Source of the DNA: DASYTH01 sp035762905
GTDB lineage: Bacteria; Actinomycetota; Actinomycetes; Mycobacteriales; Pseudonocardiaceae
Length of the DNA: 64,000 nt
Assembly: GCF_035762905.1 (NCBI RefSeq)
Contig: NZ_DASUCC010000131.1
Coordinates: 1-64,000 of the forward strand
Reading direction: 5' to 3'
Positions within the stretch are counted from its first letter, which is position 1. Each line of letters begins with the position of its first letter. The translations under genes were made by a program, and so were the position numbers. Positions 29,726-40,213 of the stretch are shown in pieces. The notes beneath the pieces are model-generated. The model was not told where the DNA came from. It was given only the letters and a program-made list of their open reading frames with translations, and did not search any database.

Positions 29726-31207
29726 CTAGCCGAACTTCTCGGCGAAGATCATCCCCGGACCGGGGCGGCCGATGCCGGGTGGATAGGGCAGCGGCCCGGC
29801 GGGTGGGTCCGGCTGGGCGCCGCCGAGGATGGTTCGGGTCAGGGCGTTGCGTTCGGCGAGCAGGTCGTCCAGGGCCGAGCGCAGGATCGGTTCGTCCAGA
29901 CGCACCGGGACGTCCGGCGAGCGGTCCAGCGCGATCAGCACCGCCCGGCGGGCCAGTTCCCGGATGAACGAGGCGGTGACGCCTTCGGTGGCCGCCACCA
30001 GCGCGTCCGGATCGGGTAGGTCCAGCTCGACGTCCCGGGTGTAGAGCCGGAGCAGTCGCTCCCGACCGCCTGCGTCCGGTCGCGGGATCTCGACCGCGAG
30101 GTCCACCCGGCCGGGCCGGTCGGTGAGCGCGTGCTCGAGGACCTCGACCCGGTTGGTGGTCAGCACGAACGTCACGTCCGCGTCCGCCGCGACGCCCTCC
30201 ATCTGGTTGAGCAGCTCGAACAGCAGCGGGTTGCCGGTGGGGGAGAACATCCGGTCCTGCGCGATCAGGTCGACGTCCTCGACCACCACGACGGACGGCT
30301 GCAGCCGGCGGGCGAGCGTGGTGGCCGCCTCGATCATGCGCAGTGCCTGGCCGGACACGATGATCGCGGTGCTGCCGGTCAGCCGGCTGAGCAGATAGCG
30401 CACCGTGTGGGTCTTTCCGGTGCCGGGCGGCCCGTGCAGCAGCAGCCCGCGCTTGAGATGCTGCCCGGCGGCCAGCAGGGCGGCCGAGCGTCCGGCGGCC
30501 AGCACCACGTGCCGCTCGATGGTCTGCAGCACACCAGCCGGCAGCACCACGTCGTCGGCGGACAGCTCCGGCCGGGGCTGGAAGGCGACCAACTGGTTGC
30601 CGCGATGTTCGTTGAACCCGAAGGTGAGGATCTGGCCGCGGAACACGTCCCGTTCCCGCATCAGCGTGCTGACCCGCTCGCGCACCTCGGTCGCCGTGCC
30701 GCGGTCGGCGGCCAGGACCTGGAGCGTGCAGGTCGGCTCGCCGTGCTCGGCCGGGCCACGCACCGCCAGCACCACCGGGGTGCCGTCCGGCGCGACGGTT
30801 GGCACCAGGCCGAACCGCACCGCGTCCATGCTGCTCTCCGGCCCGATCGCGACGCTGAGGTAGTCCACCGCACCCAGCTTGAACATCCCGTGGCCGGACG
30901 AGGTCAGCATGTCCATCAGGTCGTTGTGCATGCGCATGGTGCCGGCGATGCCGAACCAGGTGGCGTCCGGCGAGTGCTCGGCGAGGTAGGCGTCCAGACC
31001 GCGTTGCAGGTTCGCGTGTTCCCACGCCGGCCAGCGTTCGAGCACGTTGGGGATCTCGCCGATCGGGCAGCCGATGTGCTCGGTGATCAGGGTCCCCAGC
31101 CGGGAGTCGCCGTCCTCGGCGAGGACCCCGTCGGCCGCCCGCAGGACGTCGCGCAGCGAGCGGGCCAGGGTTCGGGCGGATTCGGTGTCCAACACGGGCT
31201 CGGTCAC
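29726..31207 (-). CDS. AAA+ ATPase (FtsH/proteasomal-ATPase-like module) with novel N-terminal half
   Basis: 493 residues from GTG 31207. The C-terminal half is a classic AAA module: Walker A GPPGTGKTHT (about residues 262-271), Walker B VVVVEDVDLI, sensor-1 FVLTTNRVEV, and the second-region arginines in DRPGRVDLAVEIPRPD. The N-terminal 230 residues contain no motif I recognise. There is no zinc-protease HExxH and no membrane helix, so it is not FtsH itself; it may be a remodelling ATPase. It is divergent from the TlpA/CcdA pair. Confidence 0.85.
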   Translation of the reverse strand: MTEPVLDTESARTLARSLRDVLRAADGVLAEDGDSRLGTLITEHIGCPIGEIPNVLERWPAWEHANLQRGLDAYLAEHSPDATWFGIAGTMRMHNDLMDMLTSSGHGMFKLGAVDYLSVAIGPESSMDAVRFGLVPTVAPDGTPVVLAVRGPAEHGEPTCTLQVLAADRGTATEVRERVSTLMRERDVFRGQILTFGFNEHRGNQLVAFQPRPELSADDVVLPAGVLQTIERHVVLAAGRSAALLAAGQHLKRGLLLHGPPGTGKTHTVRYLLSRLTGSTAIIVSGQALRMIEAATTLARRLQPSVVVVEDVDLIAQDRMFSPTGNPLLFELLNQMEGVAADADVTFVLTTNRVEVLEHALTDRPGRVDLAVEIPRPDAGGRERLLRLYTRDVELDLPDPDALVAATEGVTASFIRELARRAVLIALDRSPDVPVRLDEPILRSALDDLLAERNALTRTILGGAQPDPPAGPLPYPPGIGRPGPGMIFAEKFG

Positions 31208-31255
31208 CTTGCCGAGAATGGCACAACGACACCGCCCGGGTCGTAAGGTTTTCCC

Positions 31256-31798
31256 ATGAGGCGCGCGTTTCCGGTGATCTGCACGGCGGTCCTGCTCACC
31301 GGCTGCGGGGCCGCGAACCAGCCCCGGTCGACGGAGGTTCGGCAGAGCCAGGTGGTGATCAGCGCGACCGCGTCCGGCAGTGCGCGGGTGATCCCGGCGC
31401 AGCTCGCGTTCACCGGCAAGACGGTGGACGGCCAGGACTTCGCCGGCGCGGACCTGGCCGGGACGCCGGCCGTGCTGTGGTTCTGGGCACCGTGGTGCCC
31501 GAAGTGCCAGGGCGAGGCCGAGGACATCGCCAAGGTGGCCAAGGAGAACGAGGGCTCGGTGAAGTTCGTGGGCGTCGCCGCGCAGGACGAGGTGCCGGCG
31601 ATGCGCGCGTTCATCGAGGAGTACGGGCTCGGCTCCTTCCCGCACATCGCCGACACCGAGGCCCGGGTGTGGCAACGGTTCGGCGTGTACGCGCAGCCGG
31701 CCTACGCGTTCATCTCCGCCGACGGCACGATCGACCTGCAGACCCGGCAGTTGCAGACCGACGACCTGAACCGGCGCGTCCGCGCGCTGGCCGGCTGA
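31256..31798 (+). CDS. TlpA-like thioredoxin-fold lipoprotein
   Basis: 180 residues from ATG 31256. A type II signal peptide ends in the lipobox LLTGC, so the protein should be lipid-anchored outside the membrane. The thioredoxin domain has the active site WCPKC (FWAPWCPKCQGEAEDI, about residues 75-90) and a cis-Pro segment in GVYAQPAYAFI. It is followed after 9 bases by a CcdA-type membrane protein, which would pass electrons to it. The target could be cytochrome c maturation or other exported disulfides. Confidence 0.92.
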   Translation: MRRAFPVICTAVLLTGCGAANQPRSTEVRQSQVVISATASGSARVIPAQLAFTGKTVDGQDFAGADLAGTPAVLWFWAPWCPKCQGEAEDIAKVAKENEGSVKFVGVAAQDEVPAMRAFIEEYGLGSFPHIADTEARVWQRFGVYAQPAYAFISADGTIDLQTRQLQTDDLNRRVRALAG

Positions 31799-31807
31799 CC
31801 GGCGCCG

Positions 31808-32685
31808 GTGCCGGAAGGCCTCACGTTCGCACTGGTCGCCGGGATGCTGGCGACCGTGAACCCGTGCGGGTTCGCGCTGCTGCCCGGCTACCTGGCGCTG
31901 GTGGTGGCCGGCGGCTCGCGCACCGCACGGCTTGGCCGGGCGGTGCTGGCCAGCGCGCTGATGACCGCGGGCTTCGTCGCCGTGTTCGGGGTGTTCGGGC
32001 TGCTCAGCGGGCAGATCGCCGGCATCGCCCAGCGCTACCTGCCGGTCCTGACGGTACTGGTCGGACTGGCCCTGGTGGTCGCCGGCGGGCTGCTGCTGGC
32101 CGGCCGGGAGCTGAGCCTGCTGCTGCCCCGGCCGGCGCGCGGCGCCCCGACCGGACGGGTCGCGTCGATGCTCGGCTACGGCGTGGCGTTCGCGGTGGCC
32201 TCGCTGTCCTGCTCGATCGCGCCGTTCCTCGCGGTTGCCGGGGTCGCACTGCGCCGCGGTGACCTGGGCTCCGGGCTGTCCGCGTTCCTCGCCTACGCGC
32301 TCGGCATGGGTCTGGTGGTCGGGGTGCTCGCCGTGGCCGCCGCGCTGGCCAGCACGACCGTGGCCACCGGAATCCGCCGGCTGTTCCCGTATCTCGGCCG
32401 GATCGGCGGGGCATTGCTCCTGCTCACCGGCGGCTATGTGGCCTACTACGGGTGGTACGAGCTGCGGCTGTTCCACGCCGATGGGGCGGCGTCCGATCCG
32501 GTGGTGGACGCGGCCGGCCGGGTGCAGGGCGCGCTGGCCGGCCTGCTGGACGCGATCGGCCCGGTTCCGCTCGTGCTCGCCCTGATCACGCTGGCCACCG
32601 GCCTGCTGTTACTGAGGCATCGGCGTGTGACCAGCGCGGCATGGGACGATGGGCGGGTGCCCGTTGATCCCGATAAGGAATCTGA

Positions 32686-32689
<4 letters not shown>
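31808..32689 (+). CDS. ccdA: CcdA/DsbD-type transmembrane thiol-disulfide electron carrier
   Basis: 293 residues from GTG 31808. The N-terminal helix includes TVNPCGFALLPGYLALV and a later helix SLSCSIAPFLAV; these two cysteines in opposite half-repeats are the redox pair that ferries reducing power across the membrane in CcdA. Seven or more hydrophobic segments are visible. With the TlpA-like lipoprotein upstream it forms an extracytoplasmic reducing system. The stop overlaps lepA as GTGA, unusual company for a redox protein. Confidence 0.9.
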
Positions 32690-34536
<1,847 letters not shown>

Positions 34537-34640
34537 TTGTAGCCGCTCACTGATCACTCGATCAGGCGAAGCGCGAGGAATAGCCCCGAATGCTGTCGGC
34601 GTGGCGTGCTGGGATTGACCCGCGCCGAGAGAGGAGGGTT

Positions 34641-35179
34641 ATGACAGCAGGCCCGTTCACCGTCGCCGACCTGGAGGCGATGCCGGACGACGGCAACGCT
34701 ACGAGCTCATCGACGGGACGATGATCGTGAGTCCCACACCTGGTTTGCGCCACCAGGTAGTGCTGTTCGAACTGGCCATCGCGTTGGAACAGGCGTGTCC
34801 CAAGCATCTTCTCGTGATCTTGGGGCCCTTCGCGGTCCGCCCGTCGTCGACCATGGAACTCCAGCCGGACGTGCTTGTAGCACGCCGGGCGGATCTGACC
34901 GATCAGCTTCTGCCTGTCGCTGCCGTGCTTGCTGTCGAGGTGCTCTCGCCCAGCAGCGCCCTCCTCGACCTGAATACCAAGAAGGCGAGCTACGAGCGGA
35001 TCGGAGTGCCGAGCTACTGGGTGGTCGATCCGCAGGAGCTGGCCGTCGTCGTTTTCGAGCTGGACGGCGCCGGTCGTTATCAGCAGGTGGCCGAGGTCAA
35101 GGGCGAGGACGTGCTCGAGGTCGAGCGGCCGTTTCCGGTGCGGATCGTGCCGGTGGAGCTGTTGGACGAATCGGAGTGA
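34641..35179 (+). pseudogene. Uma2-family nuclease-fold gene, single-base frameshift
   Basis: GAGGAGGG precedes ATG 34641, which opens MTAGPFTVADLEAMPDDGN, a normal Uma2 start. One base is missing at about 34697-34698: inserting a C after GGCAAC restores RYELIDGTMIVSPTPG and joins the frame running to 35179. The total of 539 bases fits one lost base. The downstream part keeps LQPDVLVA and VEVLSPSS with the K of NTKKASYERIG, the PD-(D/E)XK-like residues. Without the N-terminal part, translation could begin only at ATG 34721 and would lack a key glutamate. A sequencing error is possible. Confidence 0.82.
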
Positions 35180-35366
35180 GCCGGAGCGGCGTGTGCAATC
35201 GGTGACGAGGGCGCAGGTCGTGGGTATCGTGGGGGCAAGCGTTCCGAGGCGCTTGCGGTCCGCGCGAAGGGCTGAGCCTGCTCGGGAGTCGGTGAATGTG
35301 ATCGACGTTCGGACCCTCCTTTCGGCCTGACGATGCGGACCGCAGGCGCATCGGAAGGAGGCCGTG

Positions 35367-36938
35367 ATGCTGGCCTATCCTCTGCCCGCCAACCCATCCC
35401 TGGAACAGCTGCACAAGCAGGCCAAAGAGGTCCGGGACCGGGTTCGGAGCGGCGATCCCGTCAAGTCGGCGCTCGAGGCGCGGGAGATGGCGGTTCAGCT
35501 GCATCCTCGCTGGATGGGTGTCGCTCCGCTTGGCGCCGGGTGGGTCGCGTTCACCCTGGCCGACGCGCAGTTGGTCGTTGCTCGGTGGTACGGCTTTCCC
35601 AGTTGGCGCCGGCTCCGCGATTACGTCGCCGTCGTTGACCGGTTCGGCCGGTCGCCGCAGCGTCGCCCGGTCAACGACGCCGGACTGGCCGACGAGTTCC
35701 TGCGGTTGGCCTGCCTGACCCACTGTTCCAGCTTCGGCTTCGGGCCCAAGGCCGGTGAGGAGGGCGACGACCCGCGGCGGAGGGCCGAGGCCCGCCGGTT
35801 GCTGGCGGCGCACCCGGAGTTGGCCTCGGCCAGCATCCACACCGCCGCGGCGGTCGGCGACGTCGACGCCGCCCGGGTGCTGCTGGCCGGCGACCGGTCG
35901 CTGGCCGAGCGGGAGGGCGGGCCGCACGGTTGGCCGCCGCTGCTCTATCTGACCTTTTCCCGGCTGAACAGCACCGAGGCGAACCACTCCACGCTGGAGG
36001 TGGCCCGGCTGCTGCTGGTGAACCTCGCCGATCCCAACGCCGGCTACCTGCCCGACGGCCAGCCACCCCCGGTGACCGCGCTCAGCGGCGCGTTCCGCGG
36101 CTACCACGATCCGGTCAACCAGCCGGCGCATCCCCATCGGCTGGCGCTGGCCCGGCTGCTGCTCGACGCCGGTGCCGACCCCAACGACGCGCGCGCCCTG
36201 CAGAACGTGTGCGGCTACCCGCATGATGACGACGACGCGGGTTTGTCGCTGCTGCTCGAATACGGGCTCGGTCGCCCGTCCGGCGGGCCGTGGCGGTCCC
36301 GGCTCGGCACTCGGTTGCCCACCCCGGCGCAGCTGATCCAGGACCAGCTCCGCCATGCCGCCGGGTCGAACCTGGTCGACCGGGCCCGGCTGCTGCTGCG
36401 CCGGTGCGCCGAGACCGGCATCGACATCGACGCCCCACGCGAGGGACCCGACGCCGGCACAACCGCATACGAGCTTGCGATGATCTTCGGAAACACCGAG
36501 ATCGTCGACCTGCTCACCCCGGCCGGGGCCCAGATCACACCGCTGGACCCGACCTTCGAGCTGGTCGGGGCGTGCATGCGCGGGGACCGCCCGGCCGTGG
36601 ACCGGTTGCTGGCCGCCGACCCCGGCCTCGCCGAGCGGACCGTCCACACCCCATGGTGGCCGGATCCGCTCACTCAGGCCGCCGCCCTCAACCGGCCGAA
36701 CGCCATCGAGCTGCTGGTCTCGGTCGGCTTCCCGGTCAACGACGGGAAGGTGTCGGCGCTGCACATCGCCGCGCTGACCGGCCATCTCGACGTCGTGCGG
36801 CTGCTCGTCGACCTCGGCTCCGACCCCACCGCCGAGGCCGTCAGCGACACACCCGGCACGCCCGTGCAGTGGGCCCGGTACACCAATCAGCAGGAGGTGA
36901 TCGCCTACCTCACCCGGGTGATCGATGCCGCGAGTTAG
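35367..36938 (+). CDS. Ankyrin-repeat protein
   Basis: 523 residues from ATG 35367; AAGGAGG (35355-35361) favours this over the GTG three bases earlier. Ankyrin-type repeats are spread along the chain, for example ARLLLDAGADPNDARAL, TAYELAMIFGNTEIVDLLT and SALHIAALTGHLDVVRLLVD. The first 90 residues (LEQLHKQAKEVRDRVRSGD and FPSWRRLRDYV) resemble the N-terminal part of a known actinobacterial ankyrin family that often reads PSWPRLKRHV. No signal peptide or enzyme domain is seen. The protein probably binds partners in the cytoplasm. Its stop overlaps that of sthA tail to tail by 4 bases. Confidence 0.83.
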   Translation: MLAYPLPANPSLEQLHKQAKEVRDRVRSGDPVKSALEAREMAVQLHPRWMGVAPLGAGWVAFTLADAQLVVARWYGFPSWRRLRDYVAVVDRFGRSPQRRPVNDAGLADEFLRLACLTHCSSFGFGPKAGEEGDDPRRRAEARRLLAAHPELASASIHTAAAVGDVDAARVLLAGDRSLAEREGGPHGWPPLLYLTFSRLNSTEANHSTLEVARLLLVNLADPNAGYLPDGQPPPVTALSGAFRGYHDPVNQPAHPHRLALARLLLDAGADPNDARALQNVCGYPHDDDDAGLSLLLEYGLGRPSGGPWRSRLGTRLPTPAQLIQDQLRHAAGSNLVDRARLLLRRCAETGIDIDAPREGPDAGTTAYELAMIFGNTEIVDLLTPAGAQITPLDPTFELVGACMRGDRPAVDRLLAADPGLAERTVHTPWWPDPLTQAAALNRPNAIELLVSVGFPVNDGKVSALHIAALTGHLDVVRLLVDLGSDPTAEAVSDTPGTPVQWARYTNQQEVIAYLTRVIDAAS

Positions 36939-38338
36939 GTGTCCAGCAGGGAGATCTGGCGGATCTTGTTCATCGCGTCGAGGGCGGCGACCTTGTAGGA
37001 CTCGGCGAGGGTGGGGTAGTTGAAGACGGCGTCGACGAGGTAGTCGACGGTGCCGCCGCAGCCCATCACCGCCTGTCCGATGTGGACCAGCTCGGTGGCG
37101 CCGGTGCCGAACACGTGCACGCCGAGCAGGGACCGGTCATCCGGGGACACGAGCAGCTTGAGCACGCCGTAGGAGTCGCCGATGATCTGGCCGCGGGCCA
37201 GTTCGCGGTAGCGGGACACACCGACCTCGAACGGGATCCGGTTCTCGGTGAGCTCGTCCTCGGTGCGGCCGATGTAGCTGATCTCGGGAATCGTGTAGAT
37301 GCCGATGGGTTGCAGGGCGTGCATCGCCCGCACCGGCTCGCCGCAGGCGTGGTGGGCGGCGAGCCGGCCCTGTTCCATCGACGTCGCCGCCAGCGCGGGG
37401 AAGCCGATCACGTCGCCGACCGCGTAGATGTCCGGCACGGCGGTGCGGAAGTACTCGTCGACGGTGATCCGGCCGCGGGCGTCGGCGGACAGGCCGGCGG
37501 CCGGGAGGTCGAGGTTGCCGGTCATGCCCTGCCGCCCGGCCGAGTACATGACGGTCTCGGCCGGGATCTTCTTGCCGCTCTCCAGGACGGTGACCGCGCC
37601 GCGCTCGTAGCGCCGAACCGCGGCCACGGTCTCGCCGAACCGGAACGTCACCGCCAGGTCGCGCAGGTGGTACTTGAGCGCCTCGACCACCTCGGTGTCG
37701 CAGAACTCGAGCATCCTCATCCGCTGCTCGATCACGGTCACCTTAGTGCCGAGCGCGGCGAACATCGAGGCGTACTCGATGCCGATCACCCCGGCGCCGA
37801 CCACGATCATCGACTGCGGCACCCGGTCCAGCCCCAGGATCCCGTCCGAGTCGATGATCGTCTGCCCGTCGAAGTCCACACTGGACGGTCGGGCGGGTGT
37901 GGTCCCGGTGGCGATCACGACCTTGGCCGCGGTCACGTCCCGCTCGCTGCCCGAGCCGTCGGTCACCGCCACGGTGTGCGCGTCGAGGAACCGGCCCATG
38001 CCGGGGAGCACGGTGACGTGGTTGCGGGCGAGCTGGCTGCGGATCACGTCGACCTCGCGCCCGACCACGTGGTTGGTGCGGGCGGTCAGGTCGGTGATCG
38101 TGATCTCCTCCTTGACCCGGTAGCTCTGCCCGTATAACTCGCGCTGGCTCATGCCGGTGAGATAGACGACCGCCTCGCGCAGCGTCTTGGACGGGATGGT
38201 GCCGGTGTTGATGCAGACGCCGCCGATCATGTCTCGGCGCTCCACCAGGCCGACCCTGCGCCCGAGCTTGGCGGCGGCGATCGCGGCCTTCTGCCCGCCT
38301 GGCCCGGACCCCAGCACCAGCACATCGAAATCGCTCAT
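36935..38338 (-). CDS. sthA: Soluble pyridine nucleotide transhydrogenase (Si-specific NAD(P)+ transhydrogenase)
   Basis: 467 residues from ATG 38338. It belongs to the two-dinucleotide-binding flavoprotein family: FAD motif GSGPGGQKAA (about residues 10-19) and NAD(P) motif VVGAGVIGIEYASMF. At the position of the redox disulfide in dihydrolipoamide dehydrogenase, one cysteine is replaced (GVCINTGTIPSKTL: C then T), the signature of SthA. Thus it moves hydride between NADPH and NAD without a disulfide. The upstream region carries repeat stem-loops and is divergent from a SAM-IV-controlled gene. Confidence 0.93.
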   Translation of the reverse strand: MSDFDVLVLGSGPGGQKAAIAAAKLGRRVGLVERRDMIGGVCINTGTIPSKTLREAVVYLTGMSQRELYGQSYRVKEEITITDLTARTNHVVGREVDVIRSQLARNHVTVLPGMGRFLDAHTVAVTDGSGSERDVTAAKVVIATGTTPARPSSVDFDGQTIIDSDGILGLDRVPQSMIVVGAGVIGIEYASMFAALGTKVTVIEQRMRMLEFCDTEVVEALKYHLRDLAVTFRFGETVAAVRRYERGAVTVLESGKKIPAETVMYSAGRQGMTGNLDLPAAGLSADARGRITVDEYFRTAVPDIYAVGDVIGFPALAATSMEQGRLAAHHACGEPVRAMHALQPIGIYTIPEISYIGRTEDELTENRIPFEVGVSRYRELARGQIIGDSYGVLKLLVSPDDRSLLGVHVFGTGATELVHIGQAVMGCGGTVDYLVDAVFNYPTLAESYKVAALDAMNKIRQISLLDT

Positions 38339-38340
38339 GC

Positions 38341-38433
38341 CGGCACCTTCGCAAGCTCGGTGCCGGCCGACCCTGCCGCCTCGCAGGCTCGGCGGCAGGG
38401 CAGTGCCAAGGATTCGCTCGCAAGCTCGCTCAT
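38341..38433 (-). repeat. Three GAGCYTGCGA-loop repeat elements upstream of sthA
   Basis: Read on the minus strand, three elements share the loop GAGCTTGCGA or GAGCCTGCGA. Element 1 (38341-38365) has a perfect 7-bp stem CGGCACC/GGTGCCG. Element 2 (38371-38400) has a perfect 10-bp stem CCCTGCCGCC/GGCGGCAGGG. Element 3 (38413-38431) is the exact reverse complement of GAGCGAGCTTGCGAGCGAA, also present at 59652 and 59691. Stem sequences differ while pairing is kept. Confidence 0.8.
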
Positions 38434-38464
38434 GGGCGCCAAGTCTTACGTGAGCGGCCTCGGT

Positions 38465-38470
38465 TACACT
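38465..38470 (+). promoter_or_regulatory. -10 box for the SAM-IV riboswitch transcript
   Basis: TACACT fits the actinobacterial -10 pattern and lies 8 bases before the first base of the SAM-IV aptamer, so transcription should start at the aptamer's own 5' edge. No convincing -35 was found. Confidence 0.5.
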
Positions 38471-38478
38471 AGGGGCAA

Positions 38479-38594
38479 GGTCATGAGCGCCAGCGTCAAG
38501 CCCCGGCTTGCTGGCCGGCAACCCTCCAACCGCGGTGGGGTGCCCCGGGTGAGGACCTGGCCCTCCGCGAGGTGCGGGTTGGGCAAGCGCGGGC
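38479..38594 (+). promoter_or_regulatory. SAM-IV riboswitch
   Basis: The stretch begins GGTCATGAGCGCCAGCG and contains the core TCAAGCCCCGG, CTGGCCGGCAACC and the GGTGGGGTGCC segment, closing with GGACC that pairs with the opening GGTC (P1). A downstream arm (GGGTTGGGCAAGCGCGGGCC) forms the extra helix and pseudoknot that separate SAM-IV from SAM-I. It precedes the class-V PLP enzyme by 36 bases. Match to the actinobacterial SAM-IV pattern is by recognition and is strong. Confidence 0.95.
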
Positions 38595-38630
38595 CCTCCC
38601 CGGGTCCGATGTGGACCTGGAGGCCCACCC

Positions 38631-39956
38631 GTGACCGTTGCCGTCGATCCCCGTGCCGTCGCGCTGCCCGCCGTCGCCGGCGCCCGGCTGGCCGTTCCGC
38701 TCGTGGACGGCACCCGCGTGCCGTACGCGAACCTCGATCACGCGGCCAGCGCGCCGTGCCTGGACGCCGTGCGGGACGCGGTGGACGAGCTGCTGCCCTG
38801 GTACGCCAGCGTGCACCGGGGCGCCGGGTTCGCCTCGCAGGTGTCCACCCGGGTCTACGAGCAGGCCCGGGACGCGCTGCGCCGGTTCACCGGGGCGCAC
38901 CGTGCGGACACCGTGGTGTTCACCCGCAACACCACCGACGCGCTGAACCTGCTGGCCCGGGCGGTGCCCAGGGACACATCGGTGCTGCTGTTCGACACCG
39001 AGCACCACGCCGCGCTGCTGCCCTGGCGCGGCCCGAACGTGCGCCGGCTGGTCACCCCGGACCGGCCGGACGACGCGGTGGCCGCGCTGGACGAGGCGCT
39101 GCGCCGGTGCCCGACCGGCCCGCGCCTGGTGGTGGTGACCGGCGCGTCCAACGTCACCGGCGAGCTGTGGCCGGTGCGCCGGCTGGCCGAGGTGGCCCGG
39201 CAGCACGGCGCCCGGATCGCGCTGGACGCCGCCCAGCTCGCCCCACACCGCCGGATCGACATCCGGGCGCTGGACGTGGACTGGGTGGCGCTGTCCGGGC
39301 ACAAGCTGTACGCGCCGTTCGGTGCGGGTGCGCTGGTCGGGCGCGCGGACTGGTTGCAGGCGGCGCCGCCGTACCTGGCCGGCGGCGGCGCCACCCGGCA
39401 GGTGCTGGCCCGCGGCGAGCAGCTCGGCGTGTCCTGGTCGGCGGTGCCGGAGCGGCACGAGGCCGGCACGCCCAACGTGGTCGGGGTGCACGCGCTTGCG
39501 GTTGCCGCCGACACACTCACCCGGCACTGGGAGCCGCTGGTCGCGCACGAACGGGCGCTGCTGGACCGGTTGCGCGCCGGGCTGGCGGCGATCCCGGGGG
39601 TGCGGGAGCTGAGCCTGTTCGGCGCCGGACAGGCGCGGGTCAGCGTGGCCAGCTTCGTGGTCGAGGGCCGGGACGCCGGGCTGCTGGCCGCGGCGCTGTC
39701 CGCCGAGCACGGCATCGGGGTGCGGGACGGGCTGTTCTGCGCACATGTGGCCACCCGCCGGTTGCTGGGGGAGGCGCAGCCCCGGGCGCTGCGGGCCAGC
39801 CTCGGGCTGGGTAGCACCGAGGAGCACGTGGACCGGTTCCTTGCCGCGCTGCGCGGGCTGGTGGCGCACGGCCCGGCCTGGACCTACGCCGAGGTGGACG
39901 GGCGCTGGGTGCCGTCGCCGGACCCGCGGCCGCTGCCGCCGTTCCTGTCCATCTGA
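38631..39956 (+). CDS. Class-V aminotransferase / cysteine-desulfurase-like PLP enzyme under SAM-IV control
   Basis: 441 residues from GTG 38631, with GGAGG at 38619-38623. The fold-type I lysine is in ALSGHKLYAPFG, preceded by ALDAAQLAPHR (the PLP-binding Asp) and VVTGASNVTGE. NLDHAASAPCLDAVRDAV is the usual N-terminal block of this family. The cysteine loop that defines true desulfurases is unclear: the late cysteine falls in GLFCAHVATRRLL. The riboswitch shows that high SAM should lower its expression, tying it to sulfur or methionine metabolism. The 3' end overlaps a small minus-strand gene by 73 bases. Confidence 0.88.
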   Translation: MTVAVDPRAVALPAVAGARLAVPLVDGTRVPYANLDHAASAPCLDAVRDAVDELLPWYASVHRGAGFASQVSTRVYEQARDALRRFTGAHRADTVVFTRNTTDALNLLARAVPRDTSVLLFDTEHHAALLPWRGPNVRRLVTPDRPDDAVAALDEALRRCPTGPRLVVVTGASNVTGELWPVRRLAEVARQHGARIALDAAQLAPHRRIDIRALDVDWVALSGHKLYAPFGAGALVGRADWLQAAPPYLAGGGATRQVLARGEQLGVSWSAVPERHEAGTPNVVGVHALAVAADTLTRHWEPLVAHERALLDRLRAGLAAIPGVRELSLFGAGQARVSVASFVVEGRDAGLLAAALSAEHGIGVRDGLFCAHVATRRLLGEAQPRALRASLGLGSTEEHVDRFLAALRGLVAHGPAWTYAEVDGRWVPSPDPRPLPPFLSI

Positions 39957-40123
39957 TACAGGCACAGGGCGCAGGTGGGCAGGTCGCCCGGGGGCGGGGC
40001 CAGTTCGGCGGGCGCGCCGCAGAGCGACCAGACCACCGGGACGGAGCGGAACACCAGGCGCGGGGTCGGGTCGGCGACCGCGTGCAGCCGCGGGGTGAAG
40101 ATGCCCTGGAGCCAGGTCGCCAT
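39884..40123 (-). CDS. Small cysteine-containing hypothetical protein
   Basis: 79 residues from ATG 40123. It contains HAVADPTPRLVF, SLCGAP and LPTCALCLYQM, a pattern seen in short actinobacterial proteins that accompany XRE regulators and may bind zinc through the cysteines. It is divergent from the XRE gene at 40214 and shares the palindrome at 40140. Its last 73 bases overlap the PLP-enzyme gene antisense. No ribosome site is obvious. Existence is plausible, function unknown. Confidence 0.5.
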   Translation of the reverse strand: MATWLQGIFTPRLHAVADPTPRLVFRSVPVVWSLCGAPAELAPPPGDLPTCALCLYQMDRNGGSGRGSGDGTQRPSTSA

Positions 40124-40139
40124 GCGCTGAACGTCGCAC

Positions 40140-40160
40140 CTTGCAGTGAGCGACTGCAAG
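40140..40160. promoter_or_regulatory. Palindromic operator-like site between the small protein and the XRE gene
   Basis: CTTGCAG (40140-40146) and CTGCAAG (40154-40160) are perfect 7-bp arms around TGAGCGA. The site lies 17 bases from the minus-strand ATG and 54 from the XRE start, a fitting place for an autoregulating XRE protein. A second, shorter repeat ATCCTT/AAGGAT (40187-40206) lies closer to the XRE start. Confidence 0.55.
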
Positions 40161-40213
40161 ATAACCGATCGTGTGATTGCGTTGTCATCCTTGGGAACCG
40201 AAGGATTCGGCGC

